DNA of 64,000 nucleotides from Pseudocercospora fijiensis CIRAD86 (Eukaryota > Ascomycota > Dothideomycetes > Mycosphaerellales > Mycosphaerellaceae): contig NW_006921533.1 in the NCBI RefSeq assembly GCF_000340215.1, positions 497,616 through 561,615 of the forward strand, given 5' to 3'. The first letter of the stretch is position 1, and every line of letters starts with the position of its first letter. Made by a program: the position numbers and the translations under genes. Below the pieces are notes generated by a model. That model saw nothing but the letters and a program-made list of their open reading frames with translations. It made no database searches and had not been told where the DNA came from. Below are positions 22,130 to 35,801 of the stretch, piece after piece.

Positions 22130-23235
22130 TGTTAAGCCTATTTAGCGTAGCCTTTCTTATTTCTAGCCTTAAGCTTTGCGATAGCGCGCGTACTACCTTC
22201 GTTACTAGCGTAGACCTACGCCTCTATAGCCTCTATTATCTTCGTTAGGCGGTTCTAATTCTCCTCTATCTCTAGCTACTAACCGAGCTCGTTTAAAGCA
22301 CCCTTACGAAGCATACTAGGCACGAAACGCTATAAGATTAGTCTAGCGTACTATAAGAACGGTCCGTAGTCGTTGCGACCGAGGGCGCTAATAGCTTACT
22401 AGATCTCCTAGAGCGCGAAGCCGAAGAGAGCGCCGCTACCGAGAATAGTAATAATATTGTATATACTTACTTAAGGCTACTTCCGCGGATCTAGGTTACA
22501 AAGGTCGACTAAGAGCGCCGGGCGGTCTAAAACGGCTTTAGCGGCTAGGACGTCGCTAGCGGGAGAGCGTAGAGAGGAGGCTTCGCTAGCTAGGGAGCTA
22601 GAGAAAGAGAAGGCGTAAGGGCTTAGAGTGCGCCGAGATAGTAGTGCTACGCCTGCTAGCGGACTAGGTATAGAGCTAATAGCCCGCTAACGGCGCTACT
22701 CGATAGCTAGAGGCAGAGTATAAGCTAAATCGAGCGTACTTAATTCGACGTCTATAGCTTATCTATATTTAATTCTACGCTCTATCTAGTTAAACGGCCT
22801 AGTTATCTAACCTTGTCCTACTCCTACTCCTCTATCTTCCGCGTCGATTATAGCGCAACTATTATTAGAGCGAGTACTTCTAGAGCGGGCAAGATTCTCC
22901 GTACAAGCTATGTCTACGGTAACGAGGATAGTATCTAGACGCTCTCCCTTCTAGTATGCTTTATACGCTGTCTAATAGCGCCTTAGCAAGATGCGTAGGT
23001 CTTCCTTAGTCTAGTAGCCTAGCTTAAAGTTACGAAGTTCCGGGACTACCTTACGCTTAGTCTTAGTCTAGGTATAAGGCTTCGCGGCGTAGAAGACCTC
23101 GAGTATCTTATCTAAGCCTAGCTTCTTTACTAATAATGCATTATTATACGGACAGGTCCTAATCTCGACGGCACCTATATAGGCATCCTATTACTAGTTA
23201 AGATATTCGAATACCGGAACTACAGACTTAGACAT
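22130..23235 (-). pseudogene. RIPed ORF of about 370 codons, unknown
   Basis: One frame can be followed from MSKSVVPVFEYLN at 23235 to about 22130, interrupted only by TAG/TAA at RIP-type sites. Readable parts include LLVKKLGLDKILEVFYAAK, RKVVPELRNFKLGY, and a C-terminal helix ENxNRLTKIIEAIEAQVYAS. No family recognised. It lies head to head with the plus-strand frames starting near 23.6 kb, as in a two-gene mobile element, but no terminal repeats were found. Confidence 0.35.
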
Positions 23236-23639
23236 TGCGGTAAATCGGCTTGTAGGTAGTAGAGTAGAGCGTAGATTAGGTAAAAGTAAAGTATAGAATT
23301 CGGATATCGAGGTAGTAGGCTTAATATCGTAGCGGAACGATAAACAGATTCTATAGTACGTTAACTTAAACGTAAAGGAGGAAGAGTATAGAAAGCTAGG
23401 CGACAAAGGTTTAGGGCTAAATTGCTTAGTTAGTATACCTAGACGGGTACGAGTATATAGCACGTTAGAGGTCTGTGCTATATTCTCTTATCTCTACTAA
23501 GTTTTAATAGCAATATAACTACTAAGAATATTGTACTATAGCGGGCCTTTTGCGATCCCTTATCGCTTAGGCGGTAGACCTTATAGCTATTATAGCGAGC
23601 CTAGAGGGGCCTTTACTCGGCGAGCTGCCCGCATTCCTA

Positions 23640-26300
23640 ACACAGCAACTTCTATAAGGTGAGCTTATTATATTACTTAGCTCCGCGATCTAGTACATTT
23701 CAGGCATTTTTAGTGTCTAGTTTCGAGTAGCTCGTTAGCTTCGAGATTTCTAGCGCGAAGTAAATACGAATTAGCGTCTTTATACGATTCTAGCCTTAAT
23801 TATATGTTTGCTCTAGCCGTATATTAAGAGCAGCCCGTAAGAAACACTTTGTTACTACTTTAGTAAAGGTAGCTACGACGGATTTTTCGCTATATAGAAA
23901 GAGGTCTTAGATTACTTGCCTATATAATTAAGCCTCGGAGACGTCTAGCTCTAGGAGGAAGCTAAAAGATTTGCCTAGGAAGCTACAGCACTTGCTTAGC
24001 ATTAACAGCTCCTCTACGAAGAGTTTAAGAAGACGACAATTAGCTCGATATCTCGATATATAGAGGCTATTAAATCGTATAGCACCTAAAGCAGTCTTAC
24101 TACGTAAGAGAAGAAGGGGGTTAATAGGGAGATAGTACAGATACGGAAGAGCAGTTAGGTATACGAAGTATACTAGCGCGCAACGCTAAGCCTTAGTACT
24201 AAAAGCCGCTACTCTCGGCTTTAGAGTAATATAGAACAAGCAAGTCGGCGCCTCGCGAAGGAAATATCTCTTCGCCGCTATAAGCTCTATACTTACTATA
24301 CTACGATTACTTAGCTAGGAAAGCTTACCGATATAGACCTCGTCGGCGCTTAGAAGAGAATCGACTAACAAACAGAGGCGCTTATAGAACTAGAGAAAGC
24401 TAATACCTCGACGGGGTCGTATCTATAGTAAGTACTCGCCGACTTCGAGCAAGACTAAGAGACTATTAAAGCATTCACCCTAGAGCAAGGTCCTTAATAG
24501 AGAGATATACTACGTATTATCCGATTTTAGAGCGAGGTTAAAAACCTATAACGATACTAGCTAATCTTTACGGACGAGAAGCGTACTTAACGCGAAGATA
24601 ATACTACTAAGGACTAAGAGTAGGGAACGGCAGAGCGTAGTATAGGCGATAGTAGACTAAGAGTATATTAGGTCGTAATTGTAGATAAATCGAACATTTA
24701 GGACGGCGTCCCGAGATATAGAGCAATTCACTTCGTAGGTTTAGCTATAAATTCATAGATAAGGCAACTATAAAGAGGCTCGCAGCTCCGTATATTAGTA
24801 TGCTTAGATATATAGCCTTATAGCAAACGCGTTATACGATCGGAAGAGTATATAAGCATCGTACTTTGCTCGAACTTACTAATTGTGCCTATTCTGCCCT
24901 AGCGTAATAGAGAGATCCGAATATAAGCACTCTATTAAATAATAGCTTCTCTTCTTATAATAGCGACAATCTTAACCTTCGCCCGGCGTATAGGAGTAGT
25001 CGAGGTCCTTCTACCGCCGCTACCTAAGAAGAGGACTCTACCTCCCTTACGACTAATACTATACGCGCATTTAATAGATTAATTAACTAGAGCTAAAACG
25101 CCTAGAGCGCCTTCGATTACGATTTATCTACGTCGGCGATTTCTAAGGAAGAGGTAGACAAGGTATCTAGTTAAGCAAGTATAGTAGACGATAACGATAG
25201 TCTTATAGAAGATAGACTAATACCGTCGTCGAACGTTATATCTTTAAAAGAGGGAAAAGAGACCTACGAGCGTTTAAGTCCTTTAGTACTTCTAAATATA
25301 GCATAATAGTCTCCTTATAAAGACTAGCTAGGTTCTTCGAACATTAAGTTCCCTCGGTATAGTAGATTCGTCTCGAGCTCTTCTACTACTAAGATATTAG
25401 AGCCTTCGGTAGAAGATCGCTATATTACTAAAGCTAGAGAGCGAAGGGCTCGACTAAAGGCTAAATAGAAAAACTTCTTTAACGACGACGACGACGAGGA
25501 TACTAATACTACTATAGCTGCGAATATTACCGACGCGATAGCTAACAAAGCTAACGAATATACTCTAGGCTATTTACCTTTATTAGGTCTACTTACCTAA
25601 GAAGAGAAGATCTCTCTACTACTACACTTTCGCGAGCCTAATCTTATACCTTCGCTAGTATAGCATATTCCTTTTCTACCCGTACCCTAGAAGCAGTATA
25701 GACTAGAAAGCAATCTAGTATAGCTAGAGAGGTCGCCCGATAACGAACGGAATAACTTAGGCTTAAGGAAGGGAGGTAGCAAAGCTAGTCTAAGCGGAAA
25801 GCGCAAAGCCTCTACTATTAGCGCGGCCGAATTACTCCCTTCTAAGCGTCTACGACCTGCATCTAATAAGCCGAAGGACTAGACCGGCTCTCTACGAAGC
25901 CTACAATCTCGTATTAATATATACTACGAGGATATTAACCGCGTCTTATATAGAGCGGCTATAAGTATTAATTCTATCGAACCGATTATATAGAGATCGA
26001 GGGATCTAGGACTATAAGGCTAGGCATCGGCTATTGCTTAGTGCTTACAGATCTGTTTAGAGAAGATATAGGGCTTAATAGGAGAAGGTACGACTAAGAC
26101 TGCTTTAGATATCGGCAGCCTCTCGTTTAAGGATCTAATCGAGGCGCTTTAAGATCGTACCGAGCTTATTAGCTAGCGTTTAGTTACGCTACGGGCACGG
26201 TTTACGCCTGTTAAGCTTATACCTACAAAGAAGCGTAGCAGACGCTAGGCGAAGTAGCTTTAGTTAGAGTAGCTTAATCTAATTTAGTCCCCTGTAAGAC
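23640..26300 (+). pseudogene. RIPed plus-strand frames, unknown element proteins
   Basis: Two stretches read as former protein. Around 24.2-24.7 kb there is a helical segment (TDIDLVGAQKRID, EALIELEKANTSTGSYLQQVL). Around 25.1-26.25 kb an acidic and Ser/Lys-rich segment occurs (DSLIEDRLIPSSNVIS; NNLGLRKGGSKASLSGKRKA) with a DDDDED run and a likely basic nuclear-localisation-like patch (LLPSKRLRP). Stops are RIP-type. I recognise no transposase, RT or integrase motif. After about 26.3 kb to 27.1 kb nothing could be read. Confidence 0.3.
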
Positions 26301-27099
26301 ATTTTCGATTTTTAAGAGCGTAAGTAAGGCTTACTATATAGTCCTTTCCTAAACTCTATAAAGCTTTATACACTAATTTTAATTTAACTCTCGGCTAAGT
26401 AGAGGCCTTAAGCGGGTAATTAGTCCGCCTACGACCTTAGCCTTGCCGTTCTAAGCTGCCGAGACCTATCTCCTACTACCTAGAAGACCGCTATAGTGCT
26501 CTAGATTACTATAGTAGATCCCTCCGGTCCTAGAAAATAAGCCTTAGCAGACTGCAGCAATGTCTAGTTATACTTCTATAACTAAGCCTATATATACAAA
26601 CTCTACTAGAAACGCCTTCTATATACTTCTATAATTAAGCCTATACTAACAAACTCTACTACAAACGCCTTCGCTTAGAGGAGCTATAGAGTCTAAATGC
26701 TACTAGGCTTCCTACTATCTATAAATCCCTCCCGATACAAACTTCCTACTATGCTTCTACCTTATACCGTAGCTTTCCTCGTATAAGCCCTCCTAACTTC
26801 GCCCTTAGTATATATACTTCGGTATAGCTTTAGACCTAAACAATAAACTTAGGCGTACCTAGGCTTATAGGCTTAGCTAATACTCCCTTCTACGAAACAC
26901 TAGCTACTAGCTAAGAGCTTCGCGGTTATCTTATTGTTATTTTGTAATAGGGTTTTTAATTGTTATAAAGATTGTATAGCTACATAATATTGCTATATAC
27001 GAGTGCCGTATTCTACTTCGTCGTATATAAGAGAGGTAGCGTTTTCTCTAGTATATATAGCGTTTTCTTCTTCTTTTGTAGCGTTTCCTTCTCCTTTTA

Positions 27100-30000
27100 T
27101 AGCGGCGCTTTTTTTTAGAGTAAAGAAGGCTAGACTACGCTTTTATCTTGCCTTTTACGTATCGATTTAGTTTTGCTTATCTTCTTTTAGCTTTTAGCTT
27201 GTCCGCTACTTTCTCTTTTGCCCGACCTCTTATAGGTCTATTAGGTAGAGTAAAACTCTTACACAGCTTCGGCCGCTAGTAGTAGGCGTTCGTGGTTGGT
27301 AGTACTGATACTACTTCCTCCGTGCCTTTATAAACTACTCTCGAAGACATAGAGACAAGCCGTATAGGGTATATAAGTCGAGTATATCGGTCTAGAGATC
27401 GGGTATAACTATAATAGACCTATATAGACCTCTACTAGCAACTTCGCGGAGATCCGTCGCGAGAGCTATAGTAGGTAGGTAGTAGTAAAATATAATATTA
27501 GAAGCGCCCGGGTACACTTTAACTTCCTTTACTAGATTCTACTCGTACCTATCTACCGAGCAATTATTCGAAGGGGTATAATAATCTTAATAGTAGCTCG
27601 AGGTAATAGAAGAGTAAGGAACAAAGCTACGCTACGTATATAAAAGGGATAAAAGCTTCTAGCTATTTTGCCTATACTCGCCGTAGTATATAGAAGACTA
27701 TATATCTTAGTCGAGGAAGCGGTACGAGTCCTAGTAGATATACTAGATCCGAAAAGTTGTCTTATCTAGAACTCTACGCGCGGTAGTTTTACTACCGATA
27801 TACATCTTTTAATCGATATTCGAAGACTATTTCCGAGAGCAGATATATCGAGGACGATTACAGCAGACGCTAGAGCATTTCTGCTTCGGTAGTCTTACTA
27901 GGTAGCAAGAGCAGTAGCTAGCCTATTACAGTATAGAAGGCAAGCTATCTACGGAATATAGATAGTTTATTACAATAACGCTATATCGAACGGCGATAGC
28001 GAAATATTACAACTTGTCTTGCAATATATTCTAGGAAACGAGTTTAAAGCAGAAGGTACGTAGTTTAACGTAGAAAACTAGTAGTAGTCTAATATAATAC
28101 AGAGTAGTATCTAACTTAAAGGTCGGTAGGTGCTCGAGTTAACGTTTAAGATATTGTCTTATATAGACAGCTTTTTAGATAGTAGTGCTATACTACGAGT
28201 ATAGATTATAGAATACTATATATACAGTATAAGATTAGTAGAATAGCCCGAATCAAAATAGCTGCAAACAAATTACAATAGAAAGACGCTTTCGCTATAG
28301 TTATACTAATAACGTGCTTAGTAGACGAGGCCTTGCGAGCCCGATCGAATAGATTCCTCCTTTAAGATAGACGTCTATACTAAATCGGAAAGCCTAAAGG
28401 ATCTCGCCGTCGCTAGCCGGTCGTAGTACTACTAAAGCGTTTAGCCTTTATATATAAGCGCTATATAGTATTCGGATCGTCGAGGGCCGCCGCAATCTAG
28501 CTTCCTAAGGACTCTATAGTCGATAAGCAACACGTCTTTATTAGTATTAACCGCAATAAAGGTTGTATTAAGCTTACCGATAGCTCTCGGAAAGGTATCT
28601 AGTTACAAGATTACTCCGGAAAGAAAGGCTAGTACCGCAGACTTTATTAAGCTAGTATCGAGATTACGAGGGATATACGTTTCTGTATAGGACCGGAGGG
28701 TAAGCTAGTATTCCTAATTCGACTAATGCTAGACTTGCCTATAATACCTATACCCGCCTATATACGTTAAGCGATCGCAGCCCTTACTAAGTAAAGAGCT
28801 GTTCCGTATTATTATCTTTAAAGAAAAGGTTCTTAACGGTATCTTCCTTAACTATAGCTTCGAGGGTGTTTCGAGGAGTTTTTCTTCGGCCTAGAGATCG
28901 GCGTAGTAGCTGCGAGACTAGCGGCATACTTAATAAAAGTCCGCTATTAGGCGAACTGCCTCTAGGCAAGAGTTTATAGAGTATACCGGCGTTTATAGTC
29001 GTAGGTATAACGCTAAGGACTCTATTATAGGATCGAACGATAGCGTAGTAGATATATTCGATATTATCGTAGCAGAAAGTTTAGAGTTGTTTGAATTTAG
29101 GGCAGGTACTAGTAACTAACTTGTCTTCGTTATATAAATATAGCATCGTATCGAGGCGTAGGTCGGGGTTAGTACTAGTCGGCCTCTGCGCTTTTTCCGA
29201 GCTCTAACGTCCTATAATACGCTCGAGATCTAAGGTAGTTATAAGGAAGAAATACGAAGTATTTATAATTAGGACTAGAGATAGTTTAGTAGTTACATAG
29301 AGTTGCGACAATGCCGAGTCGTTGAATTAGATAGCGTATAGAGGTATTAGATGCGTAGGAGGGTTAATTAAGGTATTGTACTTTAAATAGCGGCCGCGCT
29401 AAGACTCGGCGTTAAAAGCTGCTTAGGTATTAGCATTATATACGAAGTTTATATATAGTATAGTAGGATAATTAGTACTAGTTATATTAGTCCTCCCTAG
29501 CGCCTAACGTCTTACGCGTATATACCTAGGAGCGCCGGGTACCCGTCTAGTAGGAATTATCGGTTCTTGTCTAGGAGCCCGCTATATACCTCGAGATAGG
29601 AGGTATATAAACTAGCCTCGTCCGTAACGACGTACGAGCTTATTAAGGCTTATAATAGCAATTTCATTGCTCGGTAGTTTTCTAAAAGTCGCGTCGATAT
29701 TGCAATCGTAAATATTATACTTAGTACCCTATAGTATTACGGTTTAGTAGAAGAAGTCTAGTCCTTAACTAAGCTCTCGAAGAAGTACCGTATTTCCTCG
29801 AGTTTTAGCGCGCTTCTTTAGAGGTTCGGCTATTGCTAAAGCGTATAAGGGTAGATCGGGTACATTAGTGCATTAGTTATTAACGCTAAGGCTAGCTTTA
29901 AGGTTAGAAGCACGCTAAGCCTAGTCGTTCTAGAAGGTTGCTGCTAGTAAACAATAACTTTACTAATACATTATCGGTATAGACAAAGACAGTATATTAC

Positions 30001-30560
30001 GCTAGATTTAAGAGGTCTAGTAAGAACCGCGATGCGAAGACTAGGCTACGAAAGTTGTCTTTATTTGCGAATACTTTTAGCCTACCCTCGGCGATACTGC
30101 TTTAATTAACACTTATATTAGCCTAGCGACTCTTCCGGCCTTTATTGCGCTCCTTTCTAAGGAAGACTGTTTTACTTTAGCGTAGCAGGTTATTCCTAAA
30201 TTGCATCGAGCTAGCGAGGTAGTAGCGATGCCTAAGTACTATATATCTGTCTTAGCTACTACGTAGGAACTCCGTAACCGACATTTACGACTCGAGTCTA
30301 TTACCTAGGATACCTTTAACTCTAAGGCCTATAAGGAGGAGAAGAGAATCTTTCGAGAAGCTAAAGAGTACCGCGTACGCCTATATCTATACCGAAGTAG
30401 ACGATTTTCCGCTATAGAAGAGTAAGAGATTAATAAGTAGCTCGACAGTTGCCCTATAAGCCTAAGAGAGCGAAGTAAGGAGAATAAGGCGAACAAGAAC
30501 GATAATTAAGTCGGAATTAAGGACATTAGAGCGTACGGCAATATACTCCGTAAAGAGGTG
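27100..30560 (+). other. RIPed repeat, partly readable plus-strand frames, unidentified
   Basis: Fragments with RIP-type stops are readable on the plus strand, for example REQIYRGRLQQTLEHFCFGS near 27.8 kb (which could be a gag capsid) and KLTDSSRKGI followed by RFCIGPEGKLVFLIRLML near 28.6 kb. Minus-strand ORF 28787-28969 is a chance ORF. No catalytic motif seen. Confidence 0.3.
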
Positions 30561-30599
30561 TTTACTAGAATGTTACTTAGAGAACAACGTAGAACTTTA

Positions 30600-31900
30600 T
30601 AAGCTATAGACCCGGTATAAGACTGCTATCCCGGTATGCCGTATAGGTCCTCCTAGCTATAGAATCCTCCTTACAAATTACAATTCTTAAGCTTATCCTT
30701 CGGAATCTAATAGCGCTTTACTACTATCGAAAGACCCGGACCCTCTTTAGTAGTCTACTTTACTAGACCTTCTTCCCTTTCGGTTGAAATAGCTTAGCCT
30801 ATCGAAGTAATGTCTAGACTGTCCTAGACTTCCGCCTTTTCCTCTTCTATAAACGCCGTAGCCGCGCCTAAGCTCGAGCTTATAGCCGTAGACCCGCTCG
30901 TACTCGTAATATTAGTTGTATCCTACTCTTTACTAGCTTATAATATTCCTTCTACCGAACCGCTATCCTTTGCTTCGAAGGAAGAGCTAGTACTCTTTTC
31001 GAGCTTAACTCTATTTATAGTCTTCTTCGAGTTAGTCTTTAAGGGTTAGTCTGCTAGTTAAGGACGATCTTAGTCGTTGCTATTAGGGCTAGTATCCTCG
31101 AGATTAGTATATAGACGTAATAGTATAGCGTATCCCTACTTTAGATCGATATCCTCGTATTACACGATAGCCGCTAGCGTCGTCGGACGCCGAGAAGCTA
31201 TTATAACTAGCTCGACTACTTCCTACGTATAGTAACCTAGCGCTACGCCTCGGCTTTTGTTACTATCGGCTTCTATATATAAAGGAGTAGGAGACGAGGA
31301 AGGTAACTCTATAGATCTCGGCTCGTTACTACTCTCCTTTCGCGCTATCTCCGATTCTTTTACTAGTAAGGTAAGAATACCTTGCTACGAGAGTTGCTAC
31401 TTGTTCTAGGTACGGTCGGAAGGTTTATTATACTCGTACCGATCTTATTACGATCCGTAAACGGTATCCCGAACCCGTCGAAGCTCTACTTAAATTCGTT
31501 CCTAGAGCGTAATATTGCGCTAGAGATAGTCTAAGATATAACTAAAGCTTGCTTTAGTAGCCTCGGTTAAAGTTTATACGGCTGCTTCGATCCTTCGATA
31601 CGATACCTTAATATCCTTGCTTATTGCGTTTATCGTAGTCTCGAGGCTAGCGATACGCTACTCTAAGCTAGTCCGAGCGAGAAGCGCCTAGCGAAGGTCC
31701 TCTAGCTCCTACTCTAGAGACGCGCGCCCTTCCTCGTATACTCGCCTAACCCGTATAGTATTATTGTCTTATATACTAAGACTTCCTTATATACCTAACG
31801 TTACTAGTTAGAGCTAGTCTTCTTCCTCGCCCTCGATCTAGTCTACCTTATTATTTAGCTCCGTAATATGTTTAGTATAGAACCGGAAGTTATAGCCTAT
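30600..31900 (-). pseudogene. RIPed ORF with coiled coil, unknown
   Basis: From about 31.85 kb downward the minus strand reads a coiled coil (QELEDLR-like, then RIASLETTINAISKDIKVSY), then a Ser/Thr/Pro/Glu-rich low-complexity tail (SIELPSSSPTPLYIEADSNK). RIP-type stops throughout. Could be a gag or an accessory protein of another repeat. Confidence 0.3.
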
Positions 31901-34900
31901 CTAGGCGGTAGTATCGTATAATATCGGTAGAGCCGGATACTAGTAATAATTGTAGTAATTAATAATTTGCGGAGGCGCGAAGTGCTATTACGTTATAGGA
32001 AGTAGTTATACTAGTAACGAGGTAGTCGTCGTACTAGACAAAATCTATAGTATTATCGCAAGGCCGGTAGCTATCGGACCTCCGAAGCTCGAAGGGCTAG
32101 TATATATTACTACTCTTCTTCTTCGGATAAGATCTTATTAGACTCTAGTATAGTAGTACGCTATCTTAGCGTAGATAAGGTAAGTACTGCTTTTACTTCT
32201 TATAGAGTTAAAAGCGTATAGCAAGATAGACTAATTAAGACTTAGGATAAAGACTGCTACGGTAGTAGACTTCGGCTCGATATAACCCCTATATTAGATA
32301 GTAGGGCCTAGGCTGCGATAGCGGACTAATTAGTAGTATAGTCTCTAAGGTAGTAAAGATAGTCGACATGTCTCGGACAGACAGACTTTAGATATCTTAG
32401 TGCTACCGCCGTTAAGAGCTTACACTAGCTCTATTAACTCCTAATCTAGAGCTTTTAACGATGTTAATAGGCTATATAGGCTAAGCCGCGAAGTCGTCTA
32501 GGTCTAGACATAAGCTACCTACAAATATCTTACTATATAGATGCGGTACTAGGTTTAATATCGCGTATAGCTGTCGCGTTTCTAATAGAAACATGTCTCG
32601 AAAGTAACCGTTCTCGGTTATTAGCTTGCGTATATATGCTCTTAACTTTGCGCATTTAATATAGGAATCTTATACTGCACTTATCTAACCTTCGACTATA
32701 GAAATTTAATACTCGTCTCGGACGTTTGTTATTATACCGCGCTAAAGAAACCTCCCCGAGCCTTCCGTTACCCTCCTCGTACTCTATAGCGATCTTATAA
32801 GAGAATTTATAACGATCTACTGCTACTATATCGACCTTAGCCTTACCTCTATAATAGACTACCTTAAGTTCGGCTTCGATTATTACTAATACCTAAATAA
32901 GGAAAAAGCTTTAAGCTATCTAAATGCCTTAAGCATCCCGTATAGTGTAAGATTAACTAAGAGCTCTTTAATCGCCCTACTAGAGAAGTATAGGGCTGAA
33001 GTCCGTAAGCAAGATAGAGGCAATAATAAAGACTATATATACGACGACTAGCATCCGTCCTAATAGACGAAACTAATATTACGGCAAATACTTAGTTAAT
33101 ACGACGTTGCTTATAGGGAGAATCTAAGTAAGCAATAGTTAGTAGATATATTCTCGAATTACCTTAAGGAGATTCGGTCCTTAAATTTAAGTATATACTT
33201 CTATAATCTTAATATAGAATAGTTTTACTAACACCCCTTAGCGCTCTAAGTCCGAAGATAACTCTATTATAGAGACTCTAGGAAACACTTTCGTATCGAT
33301 AGGTCTTAGCCCTATAGGAATACTACTACGGACTATAGCTCTATCTCGCCCGTAGCTTTCGTCGATCTAGTAGTATAGATACAACTATCGTACTAATACT
33401 AGGCTAGCTATAGCTCCTACTTCTACCGCTCCCGCTGCCCTAGCTTCGACGATTAATAAAGCTACGATCGCTGCCGTTATATAAAGCTTAGTCGCCTAGG
33501 GCTAGACTAAATCTACCCCGAGTACTCCGCTACCCTCGTCTTAGAAGCCTCTAAAGGAGAAAGCTCCGATGCGACTACTACCTATAGCTAGCTACTTCTA
33601 TATATTCTCGTCTAAGTAGCTACTAGCGCTAGCCTCTATTCTATACTAGTAGTAATACTAGTACGCGACAGGCTATAGCCTATCTTCGGCGTCCTCCGTA
33701 AGCCCTTAAGCGCCGTCTCTAATACCTTCCTATAGAATGCCCCCGCTCGGATAATAATATATAACCTCTACTTATCCGATACTAACTCGTAGCTAAGCTT
33801 AACCCCCGGCTCCGCCCGCTTAAGTCTCGTAGTATTCTTAGTCGGTACGTACGGTGCTTAACCCTTAAGTCCTTAATAAAGCTGTCTAGGAAGTCTTATA
33901 TAATATAGGCTATACTAGCACCGATACTAGTTACTAGTCGCTACGCAGCTCGTATAAGAGCGGCGGCTAGAGCATATAAATTGTATATTTCATTTGTTAG
34001 GGGACTTATACGTTATCTACTTCTTAGAGTTTTAGTACAATTCCTGTTAATTCTTAGCGTAACCGCTTCGGAGGGATATATATATACTTTTAGCGGGTGT
34101 TCTAAAGAATAGAATTACTATATAGTTATAAAAGCACTACGAGAAAACAGCCTTTCTAATATTCCTCTAGTTTTTAGGTTTATAATTGTCCTGTAACGAA
34201 GTCCTCGCTTACTAATAACGCATTTCTTATTACGTCGTAGTATAGAGTGTTACGTCTAGCCTTCCTTCTAATTGTTGCTAGTTAGCGATCTTCCTCTTCT
34301 CGTAATAATATCTATACTATAAGCCTTTGTTTATCTTCGACGAAGTACTTAGTTACAAAACGGTAGATATGCTACTTCTTAGAGTTTCTAAGCTCTAAGG
34401 CCTACTAAAGGTCTTACTTCTGTCCGAAGCTACCCCCGATAATATACTACTTAACTAACGATTTCTATATATAGCTAACTTTCGCCCTCCTAGCTCCTTA
34501 GACCTATTATTTTAATACGTTCGCTTTACGCCTCTAGACTCTCGGATAACGCGCTAGCGTACCTTTATCGTATATAATAGAGCAGATGTCCTCCTACTAG
34601 CAAAATTAGAACTATAAGACATACGGCGGTGTCTTATATCGATAAGGAGTATTATCTAGCTTACGAAGCTATATAGTCTCCTATCTACTAACTAGAACGT
34701 TACGATTTCTTTATCTATAGAGAGCTACTTACTTGCTTCCTTTACGACTATAGTAATACTATAGAGGCTAAGGGCAACACGACTACCGCTATAACTATAG
34801 CTACTTCGCTAAATAAGCGTAAGTAAAGCCCGCTATACGACGACCCTATAGAGGCCTCTAAGAAACTAGCGACTATAGAAAGGTAGCAATTCGCTTAAAA

Positions 34901-35745
34901 GCGGTCCTTAGTAGGCGATATAAGGAGCATTAGTTAGTCTATTAACGACTTAGAAGGGCATCTAAAGCAGATAGACTCTATATATATATAGATCGAGAAT
35001 ACGGTTGCCGGCCTTAAAGAGTTTAGGCGCTATATTAAAGCAGATCCCGCGCTAGCAGATAATCTTAACTACTAGTATAACACCTATTTCGGTCTACTAG
35101 ATACGGTCGGGCAGATAAACTATATCTTCTTATACCTCGACGCTTAGCTAAAGGAGCTAGAGGTTAACCGCGAAGAGCTCGAAGTCGACTATAGGTCTGC
35201 GACGATAGATTAGTAGGTATATACGAGGATAAAGCATCGTAATATACGCTAACAACGAGCTATAGAGTCTAGGTTATCCGTTAATATAACAGACCGATTA
35301 TAGGCAATAGTAACTTTACTATATTCTCGACCTTGTCCGAACTTCTTAATACCGTTTTTAGAGGCAAGAAAGTAAGAGTACCGTACGGAGCGGGAGCCTA
35401 ATAGAAGTAGTAATACCTAGAATATTAATATTGTATAGCTAGGATAAGAGAGCTATAGTATAGTCTAGGTTAAAATAGAAAACGCAATTATACTACGAGG
35501 ATAGTCTAGTAATAGTTAGCGTTAGATAGAGCAAGGAATTTCGCGAAGCGTAGTAATAGCTCTTTAAGGTAATATAGAGGACATATCGCGAGTAAATAGT
35601 AGAAATAGTAAATAGATTAACTTGTAAATAAAGTAGCAGGTAAATACACAAGTGTAGGGCTTAATAGTGAATAGTCTTGCACGTGAATTAAGCATAAGTG
35701 AATAGGCTACAAGTGAATAAAAAATTTACTTTCACTTTCACTTTT
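31901..35745 (+). other. RIPed repeat with broken plus-strand frames, up to the island boundary
   Basis: Plus-strand frames with RIP-type stops include ENTVAGLKEFRRYIKADPAL near 35.0 kb and NFLIPFLEARK near 35.35 kb. They end near 35.56 kb and are followed by scattered GTGAAT repeats (35.64-35.72 kb). No recognised domain. CA/TG depletion stops within about 100 bp of 35.75 kb, giving a sharp left boundary to the gene island. Confidence 0.35.
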
Positions 35746-35748
35746 ATA

Positions 35749-35769
35749 ACGTCATTCTTGGCATGACGT
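35749..35769. repeat. Inverted repeat at RIP boundary
   Basis: acgtcat..atgacgt with a 7-base spacer, next to tttcactttcac and four GTGAAT units. It may be the end of the repeat unit that abuts the tRNA gene. Confidence 0.3.
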
Positions 35770-35801
35770 CACAAAAATAGATATTCTAAGGATATATCTT
35801 C

